From: an uncultured Agathobacter sp.
GTDB lineage: Bacteria; Bacillota; Clostridia; Lachnospirales; Lachnospiraceae
Assembly: GCA_934365945.1 (NCBI GenBank)
Contig: CAKRNE010000019.1
Location: forward strand, 1-44,400
Length of the DNA stretch: 44,400 bases
Direction: 5' to 3'
Shown here: one piece after another, positions 23,357-31,538 of the stretch
How positions within the stretch are numbered: the first letter of the stretch is position 1
Layout of the letters: each line of letters begins with the position of its first letter
The notes under the pieces: model-generated
Databases searched by the model: none
Seen by the model: the letters and a program-made list of their open reading frames with translations, nothing else
Told to the model about the DNA's origin: nothing
Program-made: the position numbers and the translations under genes

Positions 23357-24712
23357 ATGAAAAGAGAATCCTTTAAATCACGTCTGGGATTTATACTGGT
23401 AAGTGCAGGATGCGCTATAGGCATAGGCAATGTATGGCGTTTTCCGTATGTGACAGGTCAAAACGGTGGAGGCATTTTTGTGCTGTTTTACCTTATATTT
23501 CTGGTATGCATGGGACTTCCGGTGCTTACCATGGAGCTTGCTGTAGGCCGAGCCAGCAGAAAAAGTGCTGTGATGAGCTACAAGGCTCTTGAGAAGGATG
23601 GCAGTAAATGGCATATTCACGGATGGATAGCCATGCTTGGCTGCTACATGCTCATGATGTATTACACAACAGTCTCAGGCTGGATGGTTGCGTATTTCTT
23701 TAAATTCCTAAAGGGAGATTTTACATCAGGCATGAATGCGGATGATACGGCGGCAGCATTTGGAAACCTCCTTGCAGATCCAAAGCAGATGGCTTTCTGG
23801 ATGATAGTTACGGTAGTGCTTGGCTTTTTGGTGTGCAGCCGTGGTCTGCAGAATGGACTTGAGAAAATCAGTAAATTTATGATGAGTGCTCTGCTTTTGC
23901 TTATTATAGTGCTCGCGGTGCACAGTATCACGCTTTCAGGTGCGTTAGAGGGAGTGAAATTCTATCTTGTTCCAAATCTGGATGCGGTTTCTGAAATTGG
24001 AATAAAGAATGTTATAACAGCAGCCATGAATCAGGCATTTTTTACGCTTAGCCTGGGCGTAGCTGCGATGGAGATATTCGGCAGCTATATGGGAAAGGAC
24101 CACACTCTGGCAGGAGAAGGGGCAAAAATATGTGCTCTCGATACATTTGTTGCTATAATGTCAGGGCTTATCATTTTCCCGGCATGCTTCAGCTACGGAG
24201 TGGAGGTAGGCGCAGGTCCGAGCCTTATCTTTATCACTTTGCCAAATGTATTTGTAAATATGCAGGGAGGCCGCATATGGGGATGTCTTTTCTTCATGTT
24301 TATGACCTTTGCCAGCTTTTCAACCGTCATCGCGGTATTTGAGAATATTATGTCATTTGCCATTGATATGTTTGGCTGGTCCAGAAAAAAGGCTGCATTC
24401 GTAAACGCAGTGATAATACTCATTGCAAGTATGCCGTGTGTGCTTGGATACAACGTGTGGAGCAGTCTGCACCTTATAGGAGGCAGGGATGTGCTTGACA
24501 GCGAGGATTTTATAGTAAGTAACCTGCTTCTTCCGATTGGCTCACTTGTATATCTGCTTTTTTGTGTGACAAAGTGGGGCTGGGGCTTTGATAAATATAT
24601 AGATGAGGCAAATACCGGAGCAGGACTTAAGATTTCGAGGAAGCTTAAGCCGTATTTTCAGTTCATACTGCCGCTTTTGATTTTGTTTATTTTTATACAG
24701 GGATTGATATAG
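23357..24712 (+). CDS. sodium-dependent transporter, NSS (SNF) family
   Basis: The 451-residue bacterial neurotransmitter:sodium symporter begins with FKSRLGFILVSAGCAIGIGN and VWRFPYVTGQNGGGIFVLFY, the unwound TM1 region that binds Na+ and substrate. About eleven to twelve membrane segments follow, including AFFTLSLGVAAMEIFGSYM (TM6 region). Members carry amino acids such as tryptophan, tyrosine, leucine or methionine; which one is not readable. AGGAGAG precedes the ATG. Co-transcribed with the symporter gene upstream. Confidence 0.92.
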   Translation: MKRESFKSRLGFILVSAGCAIGIGNVWRFPYVTGQNGGGIFVLFYLIFLVCMGLPVLTMELAVGRASRKSAVMSYKALEKDGSKWHIHGWIAMLGCYMLMMYYTTVSGWMVAYFFKFLKGDFTSGMNADDTAAAFGNLLADPKQMAFWMIVTVVLGFLVCSRGLQNGLEKISKFMMSALLLLIIVLAVHSITLSGALEGVKFYLVPNLDAVSEIGIKNVITAAMNQAFFTLSLGVAAMEIFGSYMGKDHTLAGEGAKICALDTFVAIMSGLIIFPACFSYGVEVGAGPSLIFITLPNVFVNMQGGRIWGCLFFMFMTFASFSTVIAVFENIMSFAIDMFGWSRKKAAFVNAVIILIASMPCVLGYNVWSSLHLIGGRDVLDSEDFIVSNLLLPIGSLVYLLFCVTKWGWGFDKYIDEANTGAGLKISRKLKPYFQFILPLLILFIFIQGLI

Positions 24713-24747
24713 TTACATATTTTTAATCAGACAGGAGAGTGTAAAAC

Positions 24748-25653
24748 ATGTTAGATCAGAATACTTTTATAGAGACAGTACAGAGCGTTGCCGAGATTAT
24801 CCGTACATCAGCGGAGCCTATTGGCAGAGATGAAATCATGTCTTATTTTAAGGATATGGAGCTCAATAAGGCGCAGGAGGATATGGTTTTTGAATTTCTC
24901 ATCACACCGCATGAACAGGAGGATGAGAGTGCAGGCGATTACGAGGATGAATCACATGAGGACGAATTACATGAGGATGAAGCGTCTGAAAATGCTGCAT
25001 TGAACAATGTTATTTACTCAGAAGGAGATTCGATGGATGCCATAGCCGGTGGGAAGAATGATAAGGATAAGCAGGATAATGAAGCTGAGCCCGATATAGA
25101 CGAGGACAGTCTCATCCCGGATTCACCTATGTTTAGGATGTATCTTGAGGAGCTTGAGGAGATACCTGATTACACAAAGGCTGAGCAGGACGATATGTAC
25201 AAAAAGCTGCTCGCAGGCGATGAGAGTGTGATCCACACTATATCAAATTTCTGGCTCAAAAGTGTGCTTGCCATGGCAAAGAAGCTGGCTGTTACCTCAG
25301 ATGGCTTTGAGGATGTAGTACAGGAGGGAAACATGGGGCTTTTCATGTGCCTTACCGAGCTCTGCGGCTGTGGGGATGAGATAGATGTGGAAAAAGAGCT
25401 TTTGGATGCCATAGAGGAGTCTATGAAAGCGTGTATCAGGGAGCAGACAGGTGAGGATGAGAGCGAGAATACTGTGGTAGGAAAGGTTTCCTTAGTAAAC
25501 CGTGCAGTGGAGAAATTAAAATCCGATAAGGGCTTCGAGCCGAGCCTTAGTGAGCTTTCAGGCTACACCGGTGTGGATGAGGAAGAGCTTGAAAACCTTC
25601 TTGAGCTTATCAAAAAGGCTGATGTGGAGAAAAATAAACAGGACAGTAAATAA
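24748..25653 (+). CDS. sigma-70-like protein lacking region 4
   Basis: A 301-residue very acidic protein. Residues 1-55 resemble the region 1.1 helical domain (IGRDEIMSYFKDMELNKAQE). An Asp/Glu-rich linker (55-120) leads to region 1.2-like DSPMFRMYLEELEEIPDYTK (126-144). FEDVVQEGNMGLFMCL (187-202) echoes region 2.2 (DLIQEGNxGL). The aromatic promoter-melting part 2.3-2.4 is not recognisable. NRAVEKLKSDKGFEPSLSEL, SGYTGVDEEE (251-280) echoes region 3. Region 4, which binds -35, is missing. It may be a sigma relative that binds core polymerase without normal promoter recognition, or an anti-sigma-like decoy (inference). AGGAGAG before the ATG. Confidence 0.65.
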   Translation: MLDQNTFIETVQSVAEIIRTSAEPIGRDEIMSYFKDMELNKAQEDMVFEFLITPHEQEDESAGDYEDESHEDELHEDEASENAALNNVIYSEGDSMDAIAGGKNDKDKQDNEAEPDIDEDSLIPDSPMFRMYLEELEEIPDYTKAEQDDMYKKLLAGDESVIHTISNFWLKSVLAMAKKLAVTSDGFEDVVQEGNMGLFMCLTELCGCGDEIDVEKELLDAIEESMKACIREQTGEDESENTVVGKVSLVNRAVEKLKSDKGFEPSLSELSGYTGVDEEELENLLELIKKADVEKNKQDSK

Positions 25654-25721
25654 TCTGTGTCATTTGTAGATTTGTGTCATATATTAAACCATACCTGAAT
25701 ATATGAAAGGATGGAAAATAT

Positions 25722-26573
25722 ATGGCACGATTTACTAATCAGGCACAGCTTCGTTATGGCAACAATGTGGCCAATTCAAATATAGCAGTCGGAGAAATAC
25801 TCGAGGTGCTTTCTGCTACGAAAACAGCAGTCAAAAACACCTACAATCAAAACGATACAATAACCTATGTGGTGAGCATCGTAAACTCCGGAAATACCGC
25901 GATAAACGGTCTGACACTTTCTGACAATCTAGGCGCTTATACCTTTAACACCAACACTATTGTACCATTAACCTATGTGAATAACACCGCAAAATACTAT
26001 ACAAACGGCACACTCCAGGCAGCGCCTGCAGTAACCCCGGGGCCGCCTCTTAGCATCACAGGCATAAGTGTCCCGGCAGGGGGCAATGCAACTGTCATCT
26101 ATGAGGCAGCATTAAATGAGTATGCTCCTCTTGGCACAGAGGCATCTGTCACAAACACTGCTACAGTAAGCGGCACAGGAATCACTCCGGTCACAGCGGC
26201 AGAGACAGTAAATGCCGAGGCTGCACCAAATCTTGCAATTACGAAGTCTGTAAGCCCGGTTCCGGTTACAGAAAACGGCACACTGACCTATACCTTCAGG
26301 ATTCAAAACTACGGAAGTGTTGCGGCAACAAACACTACAGGCGTGGTTATAACAGACACATTTGCTCCGGTTTTGAACAATCTGACAGCGGCATTAAACG
26401 GCACAGCCTGGACTGCAGCTACAGATTATATCTACGATGAGGCGACAGGCACATTTTCGAGCACTGCAGGTGCAATAACTGTTCCGGCGGCAACCTACAC
26501 ACAGGATAGCACAACAGGAGCGTGGGTTGTCACACCGGGCGAGAGCACACTTGTCATTACAGGAACAGTGTAG
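25722..26573 (+). CDS. DUF11-repeat protein without signal peptide
   Basis: A 283-residue Thr/Ala/Asn-rich beta protein with two DUF11-type units (about 20-160 and 165-283). Each starts with an SATKTAVKN- or NLAITKSVSP-like strand, then DTITYVVSIVNSGN or GTLTYTFRIQNYGS, a LSDNL/ITDTF turn and a closing PAGGNATVIYEA-like strand. DUF11 units are typical of cell-surface proteins, yet this one begins MARFTNQAQLRYGNNVANSN with no signal peptide, membrane anchor or sorting motif. GAAAGGATGG precedes the ATG. It may be cytoplasmic, or exported by an unknown route. Confidence 0.8.
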   Translation: MARFTNQAQLRYGNNVANSNIAVGEILEVLSATKTAVKNTYNQNDTITYVVSIVNSGNTAINGLTLSDNLGAYTFNTNTIVPLTYVNNTAKYYTNGTLQAAPAVTPGPPLSITGISVPAGGNATVIYEAALNEYAPLGTEASVTNTATVSGTGITPVTAAETVNAEAAPNLAITKSVSPVPVTENGTLTYTFRIQNYGSVAATNTTGVVITDTFAPVLNNLTAALNGTAWTAATDYIYDEATGTFSSTAGAITVPAATYTQDSTTGAWVVTPGESTLVITGTV

Positions 26574-26717
26574 AATAAGGCTTAAGAATTGTTTAATTTA
26601 GTGGGATAAAAGTTGAAAAATATATGCAAACTATGTAAAATAAATATAGCTGTTTATGAATAAGATGATGCAGATGATCATCAGCAGTTTAAATTGATTA
26701 ACCGGGGGATAAGACAA

Positions 26718-27671
26718 ATGAATAATGCACAGTTAGTGATAGACGAAGTAAAAAAGGCAGTAAAGGGCAAGGATGATTGTATCATCAAGGCATTTGCTGC
26801 CTTTTTGGCAGGTGGACATATACTGCTTGAGGATGTGCCGGGAGTGGGCAAGACCACGCTTGCAGTAGCCTTTTCAAGGGCGATGGCACTTGTGAATCAC
26901 AGGGTACAGTTTACTCCGGATGTGCTGCCTGCGGATATACTTGGCTTTTCGATGTATCAGAAGCAGACCGGAGAGTTTGTATACCGCGAGGGTGCTGTAA
27001 TGTGTAATCTGTTTCTGGCAGATGAGATTAACAGGACAAGTCCCAAAACGCAGTCAGCGCTTTTGGAGGTCATGGAGGAGGGAAATGTCACTGTGGATGG
27101 CGAGAGCAGACAAGTCCCAAAGCCGTTTATAGTGATGGCCACGCAAAACCCAAAGGGCAGTGCCGGCACACAGCTGTTGCCGGAGTCGCAGCTTGACAGG
27201 TTTATGATATGCATGAGCATGGGATATCCTTCACATGAAGCTGAGGTGGATATCGCAAAGGGCAAAAGTGTGAAGGCGGATGAGTATACGATAAGGCCTG
27301 TTATGAATGCACAGGGGCTTGTTGAAATGCAGGCTGAGGTCGAGCAGGTATTTATCCATGACAGTATTTATTCATACATTGTGGATCTGGTTAATGCGAC
27401 AAGGACAAGTCCGTACATTGAGCTTGGAGTGAGCCCGAGAGGTACGATTGCGTGTGTGAGGATGGCAAAGGCATATGCGTATCTAAATGGGCGAAGCTAT
27501 GTCATACCGTCTGATGTGGTTTCTGTATTTGCGGATGTGACAAAGCACAGAATTGTGCTAAATACCAAGGCGAGAGTGTCACACGTATCAGAGCTTTCAG
27601 TGATAGATGAGATACTAAAGGCTGTTAAGCAGCCGACAACTTATGTGAAAAAGGCAGGTAATCGTGATTAG
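26718..27671 (+). CDS. MoxR-family AAA+ ATPase
   Basis: The protein is 317 residues from ATG 26718, with GGGGGAT seven bases upstream (a TTG at 26694 lies before that site). Walker A is VPGVGKTTLA (40-49), Walker B is NLFLADEINR (97-106), then SPKTQSALLEVMEEG, sensor 1 VMATQNP, LPESQLDRFM and a C-terminal lid with GVSPRGT. MoxR ATPases act as chaperones that help mature or assemble partner complexes, usually together with a DUF58 (VWA-like) protein, exactly the next gene, and a transglutaminase-like membrane protein. The stop overlaps the GTG start of the DUF58 gene. Confidence 0.93.
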   Translation: MNNAQLVIDEVKKAVKGKDDCIIKAFAAFLAGGHILLEDVPGVGKTTLAVAFSRAMALVNHRVQFTPDVLPADILGFSMYQKQTGEFVYREGAVMCNLFLADEINRTSPKTQSALLEVMEEGNVTVDGESRQVPKPFIVMATQNPKGSAGTQLLPESQLDRFMICMSMGYPSHEAEVDIAKGKSVKADEYTIRPVMNAQGLVEMQAEVEQVFIHDSIYSYIVDLVNATRTSPYIELGVSPRGTIACVRMAKAYAYLNGRSYVIPSDVVSVFADVTKHRIVLNTKARVSHVSELSVIDEILKAVKQPTTYVKKAGNRD

Positions 27672-28701
27672 TTTTTTGATAGGAATAATTACTGCAGCAG
27701 TAGTTTTTTATATGTCGATGATATACGGCAATGCTGCGCTGGCGCTTTTGGGCAGCTTTATGTGTGTGTTTATGGCGCTGACATTTATAGCATTGCTTGT
27801 AAAGGCGCACAGGGCAGTGGCAGCTATAAACATTCCGATAGCTATCGCCACACAGGGTGATAGCATCAGGGTAAGCCTTTCCTGCCGGCATAAAGAGGCG
27901 TGCTGCAATGGGGTAAAATACCGCGTAACCGTGAAAAATAATTTATCAGGTGAAAAAAGCATAAGGTGGCTGTCGGGAGGCAATGATTTTTTGTACAGCA
28001 CGAAGTGGTGCGGTAATTATGAATTTGAGCTTGTAAGGATAAAGCTATATGATTTTTCGAGGCTTTTTTATGTCACGAAAAGAGTTAAAAAATATGCAAA
28101 TGTTGAGGTAATTCCGCAGATTGATGAGGTTCCTGTGAGGATAACGGACAGAGTGAGAAATTTCTTTGGGGATTCGGATATCTATGATGATATAAGGCCC
28201 GGGTATGATCCGTCGGAGCTGTTTGATGTCAGAGAGTTTCAAAACGGTGACAGGCTGCAGAGTGTGCACTGGAAGCTTTCTGCAAGGACAGATGAGCTGA
28301 TGGTAAAGGAGAACAGCCTGCCAAAGGCATGTGCCGTGGCCGTAGTCTCAGACTTCAGGGGGATAAAGAAGGGCAGACAGGCGGATGCTTTTATGAAGCT
28401 TCTTGTCTCGCTTTCCTTTTCACTTATGGATCAAAAATGCCCTCATTATGTGGCATGGTACGATACCTTAATAAACGATATTGTGAGAGCCCGAGTGGAT
28501 GACGAGGAGGGCTTTTATATATTCTTGAACAGTTTTCTTAAAATAAAGCCGGATACAAAGACGGATGCATGTTTTTTGTATGAGGAAAAGTACAGGGCAG
28601 AAAGGCTTGTGTGTCTGCTTACCGTGGACGGAAGACTTCAGATAAAAAAGGGAGAGGAGATAGTTGGCAGAGCAGATGAAAAAAACGAGATTGTCATTTA
28701 G
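27664..28701 (+). CDS. DUF58 domain protein
   Basis: A 345-residue protein read from GTG 27664, inside the end of the MoxR gene. Two membrane segments at the start (ISFLIGIITAAVVFYMSMIY and ALLGSFMCVFMALTFIALLV) precede a cytoplasmic part. The DUF58 core is clear: PGYDPSELFDVREFQNGDRL then QSVHWKLSARTDELMVKE, and a VWA-like strand AVAVVSDF. DUF58 proteins pair with MoxR ATPases and are linked to envelope stress and polysaccharide or peptide assembly. Overlaps the transglutaminase gene start by 38 bases, so three genes are coupled. Confidence 0.9.
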   Translation: MISFLIGIITAAVVFYMSMIYGNAALALLGSFMCVFMALTFIALLVKAHRAVAAINIPIAIATQGDSIRVSLSCRHKEACCNGVKYRVTVKNNLSGEKSIRWLSGGNDFLYSTKWCGNYEFELVRIKLYDFSRLFYVTKRVKKYANVEVIPQIDEVPVRITDRVRNFFGDSDIYDDIRPGYDPSELFDVREFQNGDRLQSVHWKLSARTDELMVKENSLPKACAVAVVSDFRGIKKGRQADAFMKLLVSLSFSLMDQKCPHYVAWYDTLINDIVRARVDDEEGFYIFLNSFLKIKPDTKTDACFLYEEKYRAERLVCLLTVDGRLQIKKGEEIVGRADEKNEIVI

Positions 28702-31339
28702 GAAAAGCTGCTGGCAGAGGTCTGATACAAATGAGATAAAGACTGATTACAATAATGCGTTTACAGTGCTAAGTGTCCTGCTTACGGAGCTTGCCAATGC
28801 TGCAGCAGCAGTATTTCTTACGGTATGTGCGGTGTCTGTTGTGAATACGACTATTTCCCATGTGAGGTGCCCGTATTATGTGTATGTATGGCTGTTTATT
28901 TTTTCGGTGATAAGCGGCTTTATAAACAGACTTGCATCGCTTGACACAAGAAGGTGGGTGCGCCATGCGATAAATACAGGTCTGCTGCTTGTATTTGTGC
29001 TAGGAGTGTTTATCGCAAACTGGCAGGCTGCAGCGCATATAAAAGCAGGCTTTTTATATGTAAAGGGCAGGTATCTTGAGATAATAAATGTGTACTATGG
29101 CACTTCGTTTGCATGCCAAAAGGGCGATAAAGCCTTTGCAGGGGCATTTGTGGGCTTTGTATCGTTTATAGTTATGCTTTTTCTGGTGACACTTGCGGTT
29201 CAAATTAAAAGAAGACGCATGCTCACATTATTTCCAACGCTTATGCTTGCGGTGCAGCTATGCATAGGAAAAAGCCCTAGTGTCAGTGAGGTTGTTATGC
29301 TCACGCTTTGTACACTCTGGTGCCTTATCGCAGATGGCAACGCACGCACAGGGGCGGGATATGATGCAAATGGCAGTGCACAGGGCAATGAGGCTTTAAG
29401 GATAGTACCGGCGTTTTTATACATGGCGGCAGTGTCAGCAATACTTTTTATATGTGTATTTTCGTTTAAACCTCTTGCTGATACACTTGCCGATAAAAAG
29501 CCACAGATGCTTGCCTTTCAAAAGGACTTGGAGGGCAGCGTAAAGTCATTCTTCAGCACAGGAATGGATATGCAGGACGGCACAGTTAGCAATCACTACC
29601 CAAGCTACAGCGGAAAAACAGTGATGACGGTAGAAGCAAAGGCAGGAGCGTCCTCTAATATTTACCTGAGGAGCTTTTACGGTGATACCTATGAGAATGG
29701 CAGATGGATTAAAAAGTCTGATTTTTCCCGGATGGAAAAAGAGTATCACGATGCTTCAAGGATGACAGCGTGGCAGAATGCAATCGGATTAGCCACGCTG
29801 CTTTATGGCTATTATGATGATGAGACTAATCCGGCCACCGAAAAGTATACAATCACGATGGAGAAGCTTTCCACCAAATACACCTATTTGCCGTACTGTA
29901 TCGACCCATACAGTATAGATGCCAAGGGTGATATAGATTTTGACGAAGACTTTTTTATCACAAAGGATAAAGGAACAAAGAAAATAGAGGTATCGGCGTG
30001 TCCCGGCTTTTTTGATGGTAGTCTGGAAACGTCCAGCCTTGAGCCCGAGCAGCCTCTTGAGGTCAACAATGATTTCTATGCGGCATACAATAATTATGTA
30101 ATGGAAAACTATACTGAAAAGCAGGGCGGTGACGGGATTGTTGCGGAAGATGCAAAGTGGCTTCTTAGGACAGGACAGCTCACAAGCAATATGATGTACA
30201 CAGGCTATATAAGAGAAAATGATGCCAACAGGATTGCGGCAGCACAGCTGGTGCAGCAGTTTCTGACATCGAAGGCTTTTAAGTACAGCAAAAATCCTCC
30301 TTCCACAGGCGGTAAGGATGTGGTTGAGAACTTCCTCTCAAATAGCAGAGAGGGCTTTTGCGTGCATTTTGCATCGGCGGGCACGATGATACTCAGACAG
30401 ATGGGCGTTCCATGCCGCTATGTAAGCGGATACTGTGCAAAGGGGGACAGCTTCAAATCCGGTGAAAATGATGGGGATATATGCGAGGTGAAGGATTCAC
30501 AGTCACATGCCTGGGTTGAAATATATCTGGATGATTTTGGATGGATTCCTGTGGAGATGACACCGGGATATTATGAGAACGTGACAGGTGTGAATCAGTT
30601 TGACTATATTGGTGTCAACGGAAAGAAAACGAACACCGGTGCTGCTTATCATGATGATACTGAGCAAATGAATGATACTGCGGCAGATGAAGATAATGCA
30701 GATGAAGATGCAGTAAACGAAGATACAGAAAATGAAGATACAAAAAATGATGATACAAAAAATACAGATGCAGAAAATGATGGCACAGCAAACAGTACAT
30801 CAAGCCAATTTGTATCAGGTGATGGCAGTGAGAATGCTTTGGGTTCACGGTCAGGTGCTGATAAACGCACAGACACTCATAGCTCAAAAACAGGACTTCA
30901 TATACCACCGGCGATTTTAAAAACAGTACTCTGTGTGATCTTTCTGACTGCACTTATAGCCGCCATAGTTTACATCAAAAGGCGAAGAAACATTTTGTGG
31001 GAAGCAGGACTTGCCGAAAGAGTGAAAAAGGGCCGATACAGCAGGGCTGCCATCATGATAAACAACCGCATCTACAAAGGGCTTGGGCATCCTTCAAAAA
31101 ACAGGACAGATGAGCTTTATCTGGCTAACCTGAAGGAAAAATACTGCGGACCGGATTATTGCGGAATCCACTGGGACGAGTACATGCGCATCATACAAAA
31201 GGCTGTGTATTCATCAGAGGGCATCACTAAGGAGGAATGCTTTATGGTGATGGAAACGTGGAGACATCTGGAGAAAAAAGACATTAGACATAATTCACAA
31301 AAAAACATGTATAAAAACAGCATGATTAACAAAAAATAA
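28664..31339 (+). CDS. membrane-anchored transglutaminase-like protein (TgpA type)
   Basis: The protein is 891 residues from TTG 28664 (GGAGAGGAG five bases upstream; an ATG at 28676 is further from the site). About seven membrane segments occupy residues 30-270, followed by an extracellular region and the transglutaminase core: SREGFCVHFASAGTMILRQM (Cys 566), DSQSHAWVEIYLDDFGWIP (His 615) and VEMTPGYY, where Glu 631 stands in place of the usual Asp. A long linker of Asn/Asp/Glu/Thr repeats (about 660-720) leads to a last membrane segment and a DUF4129-like tail. With MoxR and DUF58 this is a conserved operon type; the substrate is unknown. Confidence 0.9.
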   Translation: MAEQMKKTRLSFRKSCWQRSDTNEIKTDYNNAFTVLSVLLTELANAAAAVFLTVCAVSVVNTTISHVRCPYYVYVWLFIFSVISGFINRLASLDTRRWVRHAINTGLLLVFVLGVFIANWQAAAHIKAGFLYVKGRYLEIINVYYGTSFACQKGDKAFAGAFVGFVSFIVMLFLVTLAVQIKRRRMLTLFPTLMLAVQLCIGKSPSVSEVVMLTLCTLWCLIADGNARTGAGYDANGSAQGNEALRIVPAFLYMAAVSAILFICVFSFKPLADTLADKKPQMLAFQKDLEGSVKSFFSTGMDMQDGTVSNHYPSYSGKTVMTVEAKAGASSNIYLRSFYGDTYENGRWIKKSDFSRMEKEYHDASRMTAWQNAIGLATLLYGYYDDETNPATEKYTITMEKLSTKYTYLPYCIDPYSIDAKGDIDFDEDFFITKDKGTKKIEVSACPGFFDGSLETSSLEPEQPLEVNNDFYAAYNNYVMENYTEKQGGDGIVAEDAKWLLRTGQLTSNMMYTGYIRENDANRIAAAQLVQQFLTSKAFKYSKNPPSTGGKDVVENFLSNSREGFCVHFASAGTMILRQMGVPCRYVSGYCAKGDSFKSGENDGDICEVKDSQSHAWVEIYLDDFGWIPVEMTPGYYENVTGVNQFDYIGVNGKKTNTGAAYHDDTEQMNDTAADEDNADEDAVNEDTENEDTKNDDTKNTDAENDGTANSTSSQFVSGDGSENALGSRSGADKRTDTHSSKTGLHIPPAILKTVLCVIFLTALIAAIVYIKRRRNILWEAGLAERVKKGRYSRAAIMINNRIYKGLGHPSKNRTDELYLANLKEKYCGPDYCGIHWDEYMRIIQKAVYSSEGITKEECFMVMETWRHLEKKDIRHNSQKNMYKNSMINKK

Positions 31340-31357
31340 ATTCGTGGAGAAATTGTG

Positions 31358-31386
31358 TTGAAATGGTAAAGCTTCTGTGATATAAA
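31358..31386 (+). promoter_or_regulatory. promoter of the PTS operon
   Basis: TTGAAA (31358-31363), 17-base spacer, TATAAA (31381-31386). Transcription would begin about 31393, right at the antiterminator target. Confidence 0.7.
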
Positions 31387-31392
31387 CTTTAA

Positions 31393-31424
31393 CAGACGTG
31401 TTACTTTTAGGGAGGCATTTGTCG
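31393..31424 (+). promoter_or_regulatory. ribonucleic antiterminator (RAT), GlcT-like
   Basis: The leader begins with CAGACGTGTTACTTTTAGGG followed by AGGCAT, matching the plan of ptsG-type RATs (ACGTGTTACT ... AGGCAT). Its 3' half is the 5' arm of the terminator at 31411-31471, so the two folds exclude each other. The RNA-binding PRD antiterminator is encoded after the permease. Confidence 0.65.
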
Positions 31425-31471
31425 TACATAACTTTTAACAGGGTTAGTGTATGATAGGTGCCTCCTTTTTT
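31411..31471 (+). terminator. leader terminator controlled by antitermination
   Basis: GGAGGCA (31411-31417) pairs with TGCCTCC (31459-31465), followed by six T. The loop can extend the stem by further pairs (TACATAAC with GTTAGTGTA). It stands 70 bases before the PTS start codon. Confidence 0.8.
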
Positions 31472-31538
31472 GTCTCTGGAGCAATAAATGATAGGTGCAA
31501 ATCAGTACATACCCTGCATTTATTAGGAGGAAAAGCTC

